A stretch of DNA of 19,283 bases from Gammaproteobacteria bacterium (GTDB taxonomy: Bacteria; Pseudomonadota; Gammaproteobacteria; UBA5335; SLRW01), in contig SLLK01000063.1 of NCBI GenBank assembly GCA_007134115.1, forward strand, positions 1-19,283, read 5' to 3'. The position numbers and the translations under genes are program-made. This document shows, piece after piece, positions 1 to 6,390 of this stretch (position 1 is its first letter; each line of letters starts with the position of its first letter). The notes below the pieces were generated by a model, which saw nothing but the letters and a program-made list of their open reading frames with translations, made no database searches and was not told where the DNA came from.

Positions 1-154
1 ACCACCAGCCGTAATGCCCGTCGTTTACCGGCTCCGGGTCGACCAGCAACAGCAACACGGCCACACCGGCCAGCAACAGGCCGCCGCCGATCAGTAACCG
101 CCGGCGCAGCGCAGCGACGGCGGAGGCATCCTGTTCCGGATCAGCCTGCTGCAT
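1..154 (-). CDS. N-terminal part of a membrane-anchored protein, cut by the window edge
   Basis: An open frame runs leftward from ATG at 154-152 to the edge of the window, so only the first 51 residues are visible. They begin MQQADPEQDASAV, pass a basic patch (LRRRL, about residues 16-20), and continue as one hydrophobic segment (about residues 20-38) before DPEPVNDG. This is the layout of an inner-membrane protein with a cytoplasmic N-terminus and one anchor helix, with the remaining domain outside the membrane. It starts 16 bases after the fabB stop on the same strand, so it is probably co-transcribed with fabA-fabB. No strong ribosome binding site is visible. A GTG directly before the ATG is an alternative start. 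The layout would fit a SPOR-domain or other envelope protein, but nothing seen so far proves a family. Confidence 0.6.
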   Translation of the reverse strand, partial: MQQADPEQDASAVAALRRRLLIGGGLLLAGVAVLLLLVDPEPVNDGHYGWW

Positions 155-170
155 CACGGTGACAGGCTAC

Positions 171-1388
171 TCAGCCGTCGTGGCGCTGGAAAACAAGGGT
201 CGCGTTGGTGCCGCCGAAGCCGAAGCTGTTCGACATCACGGTATTCAGCGTCACCCCGTCACGCCGTTCGCGCACGATGGGCATGCCCTCGGCCGCCGGG
301 TCCAGGTTCTCGATGTTGGCGGAAGCGGCAATGAAACCTTCCTCCATCATGATCAGACTGTAGATAGCCTCATGGACCCCCGCCGCGCCCAGTGCATGAC
401 CGGTCAGCGACTTGGTGGACGCCAGTGCCGGCACATTCTCACCGAACATTTCGCGCACCGCTTCCAGCTCACGGGTATCGCCCACCGGCGTGCTGGTGCC
501 ATGGGTGTTGAGGTAGTCCACCGGCTCATTGACGGTCTGCAGTGCCTGGCGCATGCAGCGCACCGCGCCCTCACCGGAGGGCTGCACCATGTCGTAGCCA
601 TCGGAGGTCGCGCCGTAACCCACCAGTTCCCCGTAAATGCGGGCGCCGCGCGCGCGGGCGTGCTCCAGTTCTTCGAGCACCACCATGCCGCCGCCGCCGG
701 AAATGACAAAACCGTCGCGATTGACGTCATAGGTACGCGAGGCGGTCCCGGGCGAATCGTTGTACTTGGACGACAGCGCACCCATGCCGTCGAACAGCAC
801 GCTGAGCTCCCAGTGCACTTCCTCGCCGCCACCGGCAAACACAATATCCTGTTTACCAAGCTGTATGAGTTCGCCGCCGTGGCCAATGCAATGCGCGCTG
901 GTGGCGCAGGCCGAGGCAATGGAATAGTTCACGCCGCGAATAGCGAAGGGCGTGGCCAGGCAGGCCGAGGTGGTACTCGACATGGCGCGCGGCACCATAT
1001 ACGGCCCCACGCGGCGCACGCCTTTCTCGCGCACAATGTCCGCCGCCAGCACCTGGTTCTGCGGCGAGCCGCCGCCGGTGCCGGTGACCAGACCGGTGCG
1101 TTCGCTGGAAACCATGTCCTTTTCCAGCCCCGCATCGTTAATGGCCTCCTCCATGGCGATGTAATTGAACGCCGCGGCGTCACCCATGAAGCGCAGTATC
1201 TTGCGATCAATCTGCTCGGCCGGATCGACGGGAATGGGCCCGTGGACATGCGAACGGAACCCCATTTCCGCGTACTTTTCACTGAACTTGATGCCGCTGG
1301 TGCCGGCCCGCAGCGAGGCCGCTACCGCTTCGCGGTTGGCGCCGATGCTGGAACAGATACCCATGCCGGTAATAACCACACGTCGCAT
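171..1388 (-). CDS. fabB: beta-ketoacyl-ACP synthase I (FabB)
   Basis: This is the condensing enzyme that elongates acyl-ACP with malonyl-ACP and is needed to extend the unsaturated intermediates made by FabA in the cytoplasm. The protein is 405 residues, the usual FabB length. The catalytic triad is visible: Cys161 in YSIASACATSAH, His296 in NTHGTSTPVGD and His331 in SLTGHALGAAG, with Lys326 in ASTK. The C-terminal Gly-rich signature NSFGFGGTNATLVFQ is also present. The open frame extends 25 codons upstream of ATG 1388, but that part lies inside fabA and does not look like FabB. MRRVVITGMG is the family N-terminus, and a GAGGGG ribosome site lies 9 bases upstream. It follows fabA after 22 bases, the classic fabAB operon. 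Confidence 0.97.
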   Translation of the reverse strand: MRRVVITGMGICSSIGANREAVAASLRAGTSGIKFSEKYAEMGFRSHVHGPIPVDPAEQIDRKILRFMGDAAAFNYIAMEEAINDAGLEKDMVSSERTGLVTGTGGGSPQNQVLAADIVREKGVRRVGPYMVPRAMSSTTSACLATPFAIRGVNYSIASACATSAHCIGHGGELIQLGKQDIVFAGGGEEVHWELSVLFDGMGALSSKYNDSPGTASRTYDVNRDGFVISGGGGMVVLEELEHARARGARIYGELVGYGATSDGYDMVQPSGEGAVRCMRQALQTVNEPVDYLNTHGTSTPVGDTRELEAVREMFGENVPALASTKSLTGHALGAAGVHEAIYSLIMMEEGFIAASANIENLDPAAEGMPIVRERRDGVTLNTVMSNSFGFGGTNATLVFQRHDG

Positions 1389-1410
1389 TGTCGGGAACCC
1401 CTCGATGTCG

Positions 1411-1941
1411 TCAAAAATCAGTGGTGGACGTAAACAGGCCGACCTTGAGGTCATTACCCACATAGATCTGGCGGCCGTCGACTTCCATGGTGGCGTCCGC
1501 CACGCCCATCACCAGGCGCCGCATCACCAGTCTCTTCATGTGAACCTTGTAGGTGACAAGCTTCGCATCGGGCAATACCTGCCCGGTAAACTTGACCTCG
1601 CCGGCGCCCAGCGCCCGACCGCGACCCGGGCCGCCCTTCCAGCCCAGGAAAAAACCGACCAGCTGCCACATGGCATCCAGACCCAGACAGCCCGGCATCA
1701 CCGGATCGCCCTTGAAGTGGCAGTCAAAAAACCACAGATCCGGCCGCACGTCGAGTTCGGCCTCCATGTAGCCCTTGCCGTGATCGCCACCATCCTCGTT
1801 GATGTGTGTGATGCGGTCGAACATCAGCATGGGCGGCACGGGCAGGCGCGCGTTGCCGGGACCGAATGTCTCGCCATGGCCGCAAGCGATCAGCTCATCG
1901 TAGCTGAAACTGGACTTCTTGCTCACTGGTTGATTCTCCAT
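1411..1941 (-). CDS. fabA: 3-hydroxydecanoyl-ACP dehydratase/isomerase (FabA)
   Basis: This hotdog-fold enzyme dehydrates 3-hydroxydecanoyl-ACP and isomerises the trans-2 product to cis-3, which is the entry point to anaerobic unsaturated fatty acid synthesis. The 176-residue protein has the FabA active site: His75 in FFDCHFKGDPVMPG and Asp89 in CLGLDAMWQL, spaced 14 apart as in the E. coli enzyme (His70/Asp84). The frame is open upstream to 2034, but MENQPVSKKSSFSYDEL is the natural family start and the extra 31 residues look like read-through of the leader. The ribosome site before this ATG is weak. It is the first gene of a leftward operon with fabB and is divergent from a glycosyltransferase gene. 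Expression is often controlled by FadR or FabR-type regulators, but I cannot identify such a site with confidence. Confidence 0.96.
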   Translation of the reverse strand: MENQPVSKKSSFSYDELIACGHGETFGPGNARLPVPPMLMFDRITHINEDGGDHGKGYMEAELDVRPDLWFFDCHFKGDPVMPGCLGLDAMWQLVGFFLGWKGGPGRGRALGAGEVKFTGQVLPDAKLVTYKVHMKRLVMRRLVMGVADATMEVDGRQIYVGNDLKVGLFTSTTDF

Positions 1942-2131
1942 CTTCGAACCGGTGCAGCGGCCGCACGTGACCGGCCCGGAAAAGGCGCGCGAAGGAACTG
2001 GCGCATGTGTATCACGCCCGTGCAAAAACACCAATCACGGGCCGCGGTTGTCATCAGATTGCAATCCAATCAGCGCATTGTACACGCAGACAGTCACAGC
2101 GGCCCAGCCGCACCCTGGCAGGAGCACCACC
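1942..2131. promoter_or_regulatory. divergent intergenic region between fabA and the glycosyltransferase gene
   Basis: This 190-base spacer must hold the leftward fabA promoter and the rightward glycosyltransferase promoter. A perfect 10-base palindrome GATTGCAATC lies at 2057-2066. On the minus strand TACAAT (close to a -10 box) occurs around 2077-2082, but without a convincing -35. On the plus strand TTGCAA is followed 16 bases later by a poor -10. The palindrome could be an operator, but it does not match a FadR or FabR site that I can recognise. Confidence 0.3.
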
Positions 2132-3157
2132 ATGAACATCACCATCGTCACGGATGCCTGGCACCCGCAGGTCAACGGGGTTGTTCATACCCTGACTCAC
2201 ACCGGCCGCGAACTGACGGCGCTGGGTCACGCTGTCAGCTACCTGGCGCCTGCCGGCTTTCCCAACATACCGTGCCCCACTTATCCGTCGATCCGGCTGG
2301 CCGTGCTGCCCGGCCGCAGCCTGGCGGCAAAACTCGCCGACCAGCGTCCGGATGCCATTCATATCGCCACCGAAGGGCCGCTGGGCATCGCCGCCCGGCG
2401 CTGGTGCCTGCGTCACGGGCTGCCGTTTACCACTTCCTGGCACACGCAGTTCCCCGAGTATCTGCGTCTGCGCGCGCCGGTACCCACCGCCTGGACCTAC
2501 GCCTGGCTGCGCCGCTTCCACGCGCCTGCCGCCGCCACGCTGGTACCTACCGCAAGCATTCGTGACCAATTGGCGGCACGCGGCTTCGAACATCTGCAGG
2601 TGTGGTCGCGGGGCGTGGATACACAACTGTTCCGCCCGCGCGGCAAGGATGCGCTGGGCGATCTGCCACGCCCCATCAGCATGGTGATGGGGCGCGTGGC
2701 GGTGGAGAAAAATATTGAGGCCTTCCTTGAGCTGGACATCCCCGGCACCCGGGTGGTGGTGGGTGACGGCCCTGATCTGGAAAGGCTGCGGCTGCGTTAC
2801 CCGGACGTGCTGTTCACCGGCCAGAAACGCGGCGACGAACTGGCCGCGCATGTGTCGGCGGCGGATGTATTCGTGTTCCCCAGCCGCACGGATACATTCG
2901 GCCTGGTGATGCTCGAAGCCATGGCCTGCGGTGTGCCGGTGGCCGCCTTTCCGGTGGCCGGTCCGCGCGACGTGGTGCTGGACGGCGTCACCGGCGCCCT
3001 GGATGAAGACCTCGGCGCGGCCGTGGAGCGGGCATTGCGCATCAACCCGCAGCATTGCATCGACTATGCCGCCCGCCATTCGTGGCAGGGCTGCGCCGAA
3101 GCCTTCCTGCGCCATGTCCAGCCGTTGCCCGCCGGGCGCCACGCCATACCGGCCTGA
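2132..3157 (+). CDS. glycosyltransferase family 4 (GT-B fold), SqdX/MgtA-like
   Basis: This 341-residue retaining glycosyltransferase probably moves a sugar from a nucleotide sugar to a lipid or glycan acceptor at the cytoplasmic face of the inner membrane. The N-terminal Rossmann domain begins MNITIVTDAWHPQVNGVV, with the glycine-containing acceptor loop typical of this group. The linker GVDTQLFRP (161-169), the donor-domain start GRVAVEKNIE (187-196) and GDGPDLERL follow. The EX7E-type donor motif reads SRTDTFGLVMLEAMACG (251-267), with Asp254 in place of the first Glu and Glu262 conserved; Asp or Thr near this position also occurs in SqdX-like enzymes. The start is set by GGAG 7 bases before ATG 2132; the longer open frame upstream overlaps fabA's leader. 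The gene is alone and divergent from fabA, so a glycolipid role is plausible. The substrate cannot be read from sequence. Confidence 0.88.
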   Translation: MNITIVTDAWHPQVNGVVHTLTHTGRELTALGHAVSYLAPAGFPNIPCPTYPSIRLAVLPGRSLAAKLADQRPDAIHIATEGPLGIAARRWCLRHGLPFTTSWHTQFPEYLRLRAPVPTAWTYAWLRRFHAPAAATLVPTASIRDQLAARGFEHLQVWSRGVDTQLFRPRGKDALGDLPRPISMVMGRVAVEKNIEAFLELDIPGTRVVVGDGPDLERLRLRYPDVLFTGQKRGDELAAHVSAADVFVFPSRTDTFGLVMLEAMACGVPVAAFPVAGPRDVVLDGVTGALDEDLGAAVERALRINPQHCIDYAARHSWQGCAEAFLRHVQPLPAGRHAIPA

Positions 3158-3182
3158 ACGGGCCGCGCCGGGCCACGCCGAT

Positions 3183-4583
3183 CTATTCCGGGTTGACGTC
3201 CGACTGACGCGCGAAATAATCGCGTGCCGCCGCCATCACCCGGGGCGCCAGCAGCAGCGTGGCAATCATGGTGGGAATGGCCATCAACCCGTACATGGCG
3301 GTAATCAGGTAGATCACCACTTCCAGCGATACCACCGCGCCGAGCACAACCAAAGCGGTGTAGAAGTATTTGTACCAGTGCTGATGCTCGGCACCGATGA
3401 GGAAGCCCAGGCATTTGGCGCCGTAATACCAGAAGGTGAACATGGTGCTCATGCTGAACACCACGACCAGCGCCGCCACCAGCCACGGGCCGGGAGCGCC
3501 CAGCGCATCGGCAAAGGCGCTGGCCGTGAGCGCCGCGCCGGCCACGCCCTCACCGGCCTGCCAGGCGCCGGTGGTGAGAATGACCAGGGCGGTGCAGGTG
3601 CACACCAGCAGGGTATCGATCACCGGACCCATCATCGCCACCAGACCCTCGCGCACCGGCTCACGGGTGCGCGCCGCGCCATGCGCCATGACCTCGGTAC
3701 CTATACCCGCTTCATTGGAGAACGCCCCCTGGCGCACGCCCACGATCATTACCCCCAGCAGCCCGCCGATCGCCGCCTGGGTATAGTCGCCACGGAAGGC
3801 ATCCGTAAAAATCAGTTGCAGGTAGCGCGGAATCTCCCCGGCGTTGATAACCAGAATGACCAGCGCGCACAGCAGGTAGACGATGACCATGGCCGGCACC
3901 ACCACCGCCGTCACCCGGCCGATGCGCCAGATACCACCAAAAATCACGCTGGCCACTACGGCGGCCACCGTCACGCCGAGCAGAAAATTGAACACGCCGA
4001 TCTGGTCTTCGCTGATCACCCCGGCCGGCATGAGAATGGCGTCGCGCAGCGCCTCGGCGAGCTGGTTGATCTGAAAGACGGGCAGCGTACCGAACAGACC
4101 GGCAACACAGAACAGACCGGCAAGCAGCAGCCACTTGCGGCCCAGCCCCTCGCGGATGATGTACATGGGGCCGCCCTGCAAACGACCTTCGCTGTCATAA
4201 CCGCGATACATGATGGACAGGGTGCAGGTAAAAAACTTGGTCGCCACGCCCACCAGGGCAGTTACCCACATCCAGAACACAGCACCAGGGCCGCCCATGC
4301 TGATGGCCACCGCAACGCCGGCAATATTACCCAGCCCGAGAGTGCCGGAGAGGGCGGCGGACAGGGCCTGGAAATGCGAGATGTCGCCGGGATCGCTGCG
4401 ACTGTCATAGCGACCGCGCAACAGCGCGACGGCGTGGCCGAAATGGCGGTAAGGCAGCGCGCGCGAGTAGATGAGAAAAAACAGCCCGCCACCCACGAGC
4501 AGCATGATCAACGGGGGGCCCCACAGGAAATCCGACACTGCGGCGAAGACACGCTCGAGTAGCGCCACCGGTTGCACCTCCAT
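3183..4583 (-). CDS. sodium:alanine (AGCS family) symporter
   Basis: This is a polytopic inner-membrane transporter of the alanine or glycine:cation symporter family, which imports small amino acids with sodium. At 466 residues it has the family length and about 10-11 hydrophobic helices. Family signatures are clear: LSGTLGLGNIAGVAVAIS, GPGAVFWMWVTALVG, LQGGPMYIIREGLG, and the FSNEAGIGTEVMAHGAA loop. The ATG at 4583 has no good ribosome site. A GGAGG inside codons 1-3 sits 8 bases before an in-frame GTG at 4568, so the true protein may begin at MALLERVF (translated GTG) and be five residues shorter. It is convergent with the glycosyltransferase gene, with 25 bases between the stops. Substrate (alanine, glycine or another small amino acid) is not decided by the sequence. 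Confidence 0.94.
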   Translation of the reverse strand: MEVQPVALLERVFAAVSDFLWGPPLIMLLVGGGLFFLIYSRALPYRHFGHAVALLRGRYDSRSDPGDISHFQALSAALSGTLGLGNIAGVAVAISMGGPGAVFWMWVTALVGVATKFFTCTLSIMYRGYDSEGRLQGGPMYIIREGLGRKWLLLAGLFCVAGLFGTLPVFQINQLAEALRDAILMPAGVISEDQIGVFNFLLGVTVAAVVASVIFGGIWRIGRVTAVVVPAMVIVYLLCALVILVINAGEIPRYLQLIFTDAFRGDYTQAAIGGLLGVMIVGVRQGAFSNEAGIGTEVMAHGAARTREPVREGLVAMMGPVIDTLLVCTCTALVILTTGAWQAGEGVAGAALTASAFADALGAPGPWLVAALVVVFSMSTMFTFWYYGAKCLGFLIGAEHQHWYKYFYTALVVLGAVVSLEVVIYLITAMYGLMAIPTMIATLLLAPRVMAAARDYFARQSDVNPE

Positions 4584-4809
4584 CGCCTGTGGGCGCTCGC
4601 CCCGGCATTCGTGCGCGGGCGCTCACACCGTTTGCCGGATTCTCTCCCGGCTATCCTGACCAGACGCGGCAGTCCGGGTCAACCGCGACCCCGACGACAC
4701 AGGCTTTGCCAACGCGCATCCCGACCATATATAGTCTACGCTGCGGTTATGGCCGCTAAACCCGGCACTGGCCGGCATGTGGGACACGGAGCATAACAGG
4801 AAGCCCCCG
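4584..4809. other. divergent intergenic region, longest gene-free stretch
   Basis: This 226-base spacer separates the leftward symporter gene from the rightward barrel-protein gene. The right half holds a good plus-strand promoter, listed separately. For the symporter, a minus-strand TTGACC occurs near 4677-4682, but no fitting -10 box follows at normal spacing. No small gene, repeat or RNA structure stands out. Confidence 0.5.
4706..4735 (+). promoter_or_regulatory. sigma70-type promoter for the outer-membrane barrel gene
   Basis: TTGCCA at 4706-4711 matches the -35 consensus at five of six bases. TATAGT at 4730-4735 matches the -10 at five of six with an 18-base spacer (TATATA at 4728-4733 gives 16). 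Transcription would start near 4742, giving a leader of about 68 bases to the ATG at 4810. The AT-rich -10 stands out from the GC-rich surroundings. Confidence 0.6.
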
Positions 4810-5565
4810 ATGAACAAGATTCCCGCCCTGGCGCTGGCAACACTCAGCGCATCCATAGCCATGCCCGCGATGGCAGTCAACGAATCACATTTTGCTTTCG
4901 GCTTTGTCACCCAGAGCCTGGAATACACCGAGGACGACGCCGACTCGGAAAGCAGCCTGCAGGGCCTGGAAATTCGCTTCTTTGATCGCCGCGGCCACTG
5001 GCATGGCGCTTTCGATCTGCGGTTTCTCACCGGCACCGGGGATTTTGAAGGCCTCAATCGGGATGGCGTTTTCGTCAGCGATGACACCAGCGAAGTGCTG
5101 TGGGAGACCGAATATCGTGTGGGTCATCACGCCACACCCTGGGCGGCGCCGTTCTTCGGCATCGGGTTTCGCCGCTGGGACCACGACATCGACGGTCCGG
5201 ACGGGTACAAGCGCAAGGTGGAGTACATCTATTCGCCGGTAGGCGTGCAGTTCAACGGCCGTATGGGTCGCGACCTGGACTGGGGCATCTACGCCGCCTA
5301 CAACTTCGTGTGGGACGGCAAGGTACGTTCCAATCTGACGCGCATCGGCCTGCCCGACGACGCCAGTAACAGCATCAATTCCGGTTACGGGCTGGATCTC
5401 AGCGCGGAGGTCTCCTACGAACTGCAGACCGGCGCCGTGGTTGGCATCCGCCCCTACTACCGCTTCTGGGAGATTGACAACACCAGCACCGACAGCGGCA
5501 GCGGCACCGCCGAACCGGACAACGAAAGCGAAGCGCTGGGCGTCAACGTATTCCTGCGCTTTTGA
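4810..5565 (+). CDS. predicted outer-membrane beta-barrel protein, function unknown
   Basis: The 251-residue product starts with a clear Sec signal peptide (MNKIPALALATLSASIAMPA, cut after AMA near residue 22). The mature part consists of alternating hydrophobic and polar strands rich in aromatic residues (FAFGFVTQSLEY, WHGAFDLRFLTG, PFFGIGFRRWDHD, DWGIYAAYNFVW, VVGIRPYYRFWEI). It ends VNVFLRF, with the terminal phenylalanine used as the BAM insertion signal. Acidic loops (EDDADSES; TDSGSGTAEPDNES) fit surface-exposed turns. Size fits a small barrel of about 8-10 strands. The start is chosen by the signal peptide and AGGAAG upstream; the frame is open 11 codons further up. Its last 23 bases overlap the 3' end of acpH on the other strand. 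I do not recognise a named family. Confidence 0.78.
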   Translation: MNKIPALALATLSASIAMPAMAVNESHFAFGFVTQSLEYTEDDADSESSLQGLEIRFFDRRGHWHGAFDLRFLTGTGDFEGLNRDGVFVSDDTSEVLWETEYRVGHHATPWAAPFFGIGFRRWDHDIDGPDGYKRKVEYIYSPVGVQFNGRMGRDLDWGIYAAYNFVWDGKVRSNLTRIGLPDDASNSINSGYGLDLSAEVSYELQTGAVVGIRPYYRFWEIDNTSTDSGSGTAEPDNESEALGVNVFLRF

Positions 5566-6178
5566 TACCCGGATCCCAGTAGCCCAGCTGGCTGGGCGAC
5601 AATCCCGCCCAGCCGGCAACCTGCTCGCGCAGCAGCGGATAGAAGACAAGGAAGTCTTCTTCCAGCGCGGGATACAGCCGGGTCAGCTCACCCGCCGCGC
5701 GGGCCAGCGGATTGGGTCTGCGCAGACGCCGTGACAGGCCATACAGCACCCGCTGCACCCCCGCCTGCTCACGACACGCACCCAGCACATCATGGCTGCC
5801 CATCCACAGCACGTAGCGTTGCATGCGTGCCGGCATGCGGTCGTGAAAGCCCGATAGCACACGCCCGGCGCGCGCCGTGTAGCTGGCCAGCGGCTCGGGA
5901 CCGAAATCCGCCCAGTGGCGGGCCAGCAGATGATCGTAAAACACATCCACCAGAATGCCGCCGTAACGCCGGTAGGGCGCCTGCAAACGCTGCCAGCTGC
6001 GGCGCACCACGGGGTGACTGTCGGTAAAGGAATCAATATGGCGGTGCAGCCGGATACCGCGGCTCACTGCGTCATCGCCGGCCACCGCTTGCGGCCCGCG
6101 CACGAAGTCACCCATGAGATTCCCGAGCATGGCCTCGGGATCCGGCGGTGAAAGCAGAACGTGAGCCAGGTGATTCAT
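5543..6178 (-). CDS. acpH: acyl carrier protein phosphodiesterase (AcpH family)
   Basis: AcpH hydrolyses the 4'-phosphopantetheine arm from holo-ACP to give apo-ACP. The N-terminus MNHLAHVLLSPPDPEAMLGNLMGDF and the metal-site motif LHRHIDSFTDSHPVV (44-58) are diagnostic of this HD-like family; Asp24 in GDF and the His/Asp cluster at 45-53 are the likely metal ligands. The RRYGGILVDVFYDHLLA segment is also conserved. I place the start at ATG 6178 by family alignment; the frame is open to 6226 but adds a basic non-family extension. AAAGGGG lies 12 bases upstream, a little far. At 211 residues it is about 18 longer than E. coli AcpH (193), mostly at the C-terminus, and that tail is what overlaps the barrel gene. 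Confidence 0.93.
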   Translation of the reverse strand: MNHLAHVLLSPPDPEAMLGNLMGDFVRGPQAVAGDDAVSRGIRLHRHIDSFTDSHPVVRRSWQRLQAPYRRYGGILVDVFYDHLLARHWADFGPEPLASYTARAGRVLSGFHDRMPARMQRYVLWMGSHDVLGACREQAGVQRVLYGLSRRLRRPNPLARAAGELTRLYPALEEDFLVFYPLLREQVAGWAGLSPSQLGYWDPGIKSAGIR

Positions 6179-6197
6179 ATTGCCGTAGCGCCCCTTT

Positions 6198-6226
6198 CGT
6201 ATATGCGACCGATATCCGACTGTCAC
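6198..6226 (-). promoter_or_regulatory. possible promoter for acpH
   Basis: On the minus strand GTGACA (6226-6221) and TATACG (6203-6198) are separated by 17 bases. Each box deviates from consensus (five of six and four of six). A start about 7 bases downstream would fall near 6191, leaving a leader of only about 13 bases and clipping the AAAGGGG ribosome site. So this is plausible but not certain. Confidence 0.35.
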
Positions 6227-6270
6227 GCATCCACGGGCACGCTGACAAGTGCCGGCGTCGAACGCGGTCG

Positions 6271-6299
6271 GGTCACACCGCCCGCGGCGGTGGGTGACC
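6271..6299. repeat. 29-base imperfect inverted repeat between acpH and the deacylase gene
   Basis: The left arm GGTCACACCGCC (6271-6282) pairs with the right arm GGCGGT-GG-GTGACC (6286-6299), leaving a loop of CGC and a 2-base bulge. All 12 left-arm bases are matched. It lies in the divergent acpH/deacylase spacer, 23 bases before the -35 box at 6322. That location suggests an operator for a dimeric regulator or a structured element. It has no run of T after it, so it is not a standard terminator. Confidence 0.55.
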
Positions 6300-6321
6300 T
6301 CAGGGACGACTCAGTCGGGGA

Positions 6322-6350
6322 TTGACCCGCACGCACCCTTGGGGAATAGT
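6322..6350 (+). promoter_or_regulatory. sigma70-type promoter for the deacylase gene
   Basis: TTGACC at 6322-6327 (five of six) and AATAGT at 6345-6350 (four of six) are separated by exactly 17 bases. They lie 40 bases upstream of the deacylase start at 6391 and just after the 29-base inverted repeat. Confidence 0.5.
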
Positions 6351-6390
6351 GGCCGGATAGAGCAATTATTCTAAACCAGGGGAGACAATC

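Noticed and set aside
159..1433. 424-codon open frame on the plus strand
   Set aside because: It lies opposite fabB, is rich in His, Arg and Gly, and has no family motif. In GC-rich genes the opposite strand is often open; the fabB frame has full catalytic motifs.
1942..2034. N-terminal extension of FabA
   Set aside because: The extra residues do not match the family and lie in the promoter spacer; ATG 1941 matches known FabA starts.
2931..4562. 543-codon open frame on the plus strand
   Set aside because: It is antisense to the AGCS symporter, with the typical His/Gln/Gly-rich composition of a shadow frame and no recognisable domain.
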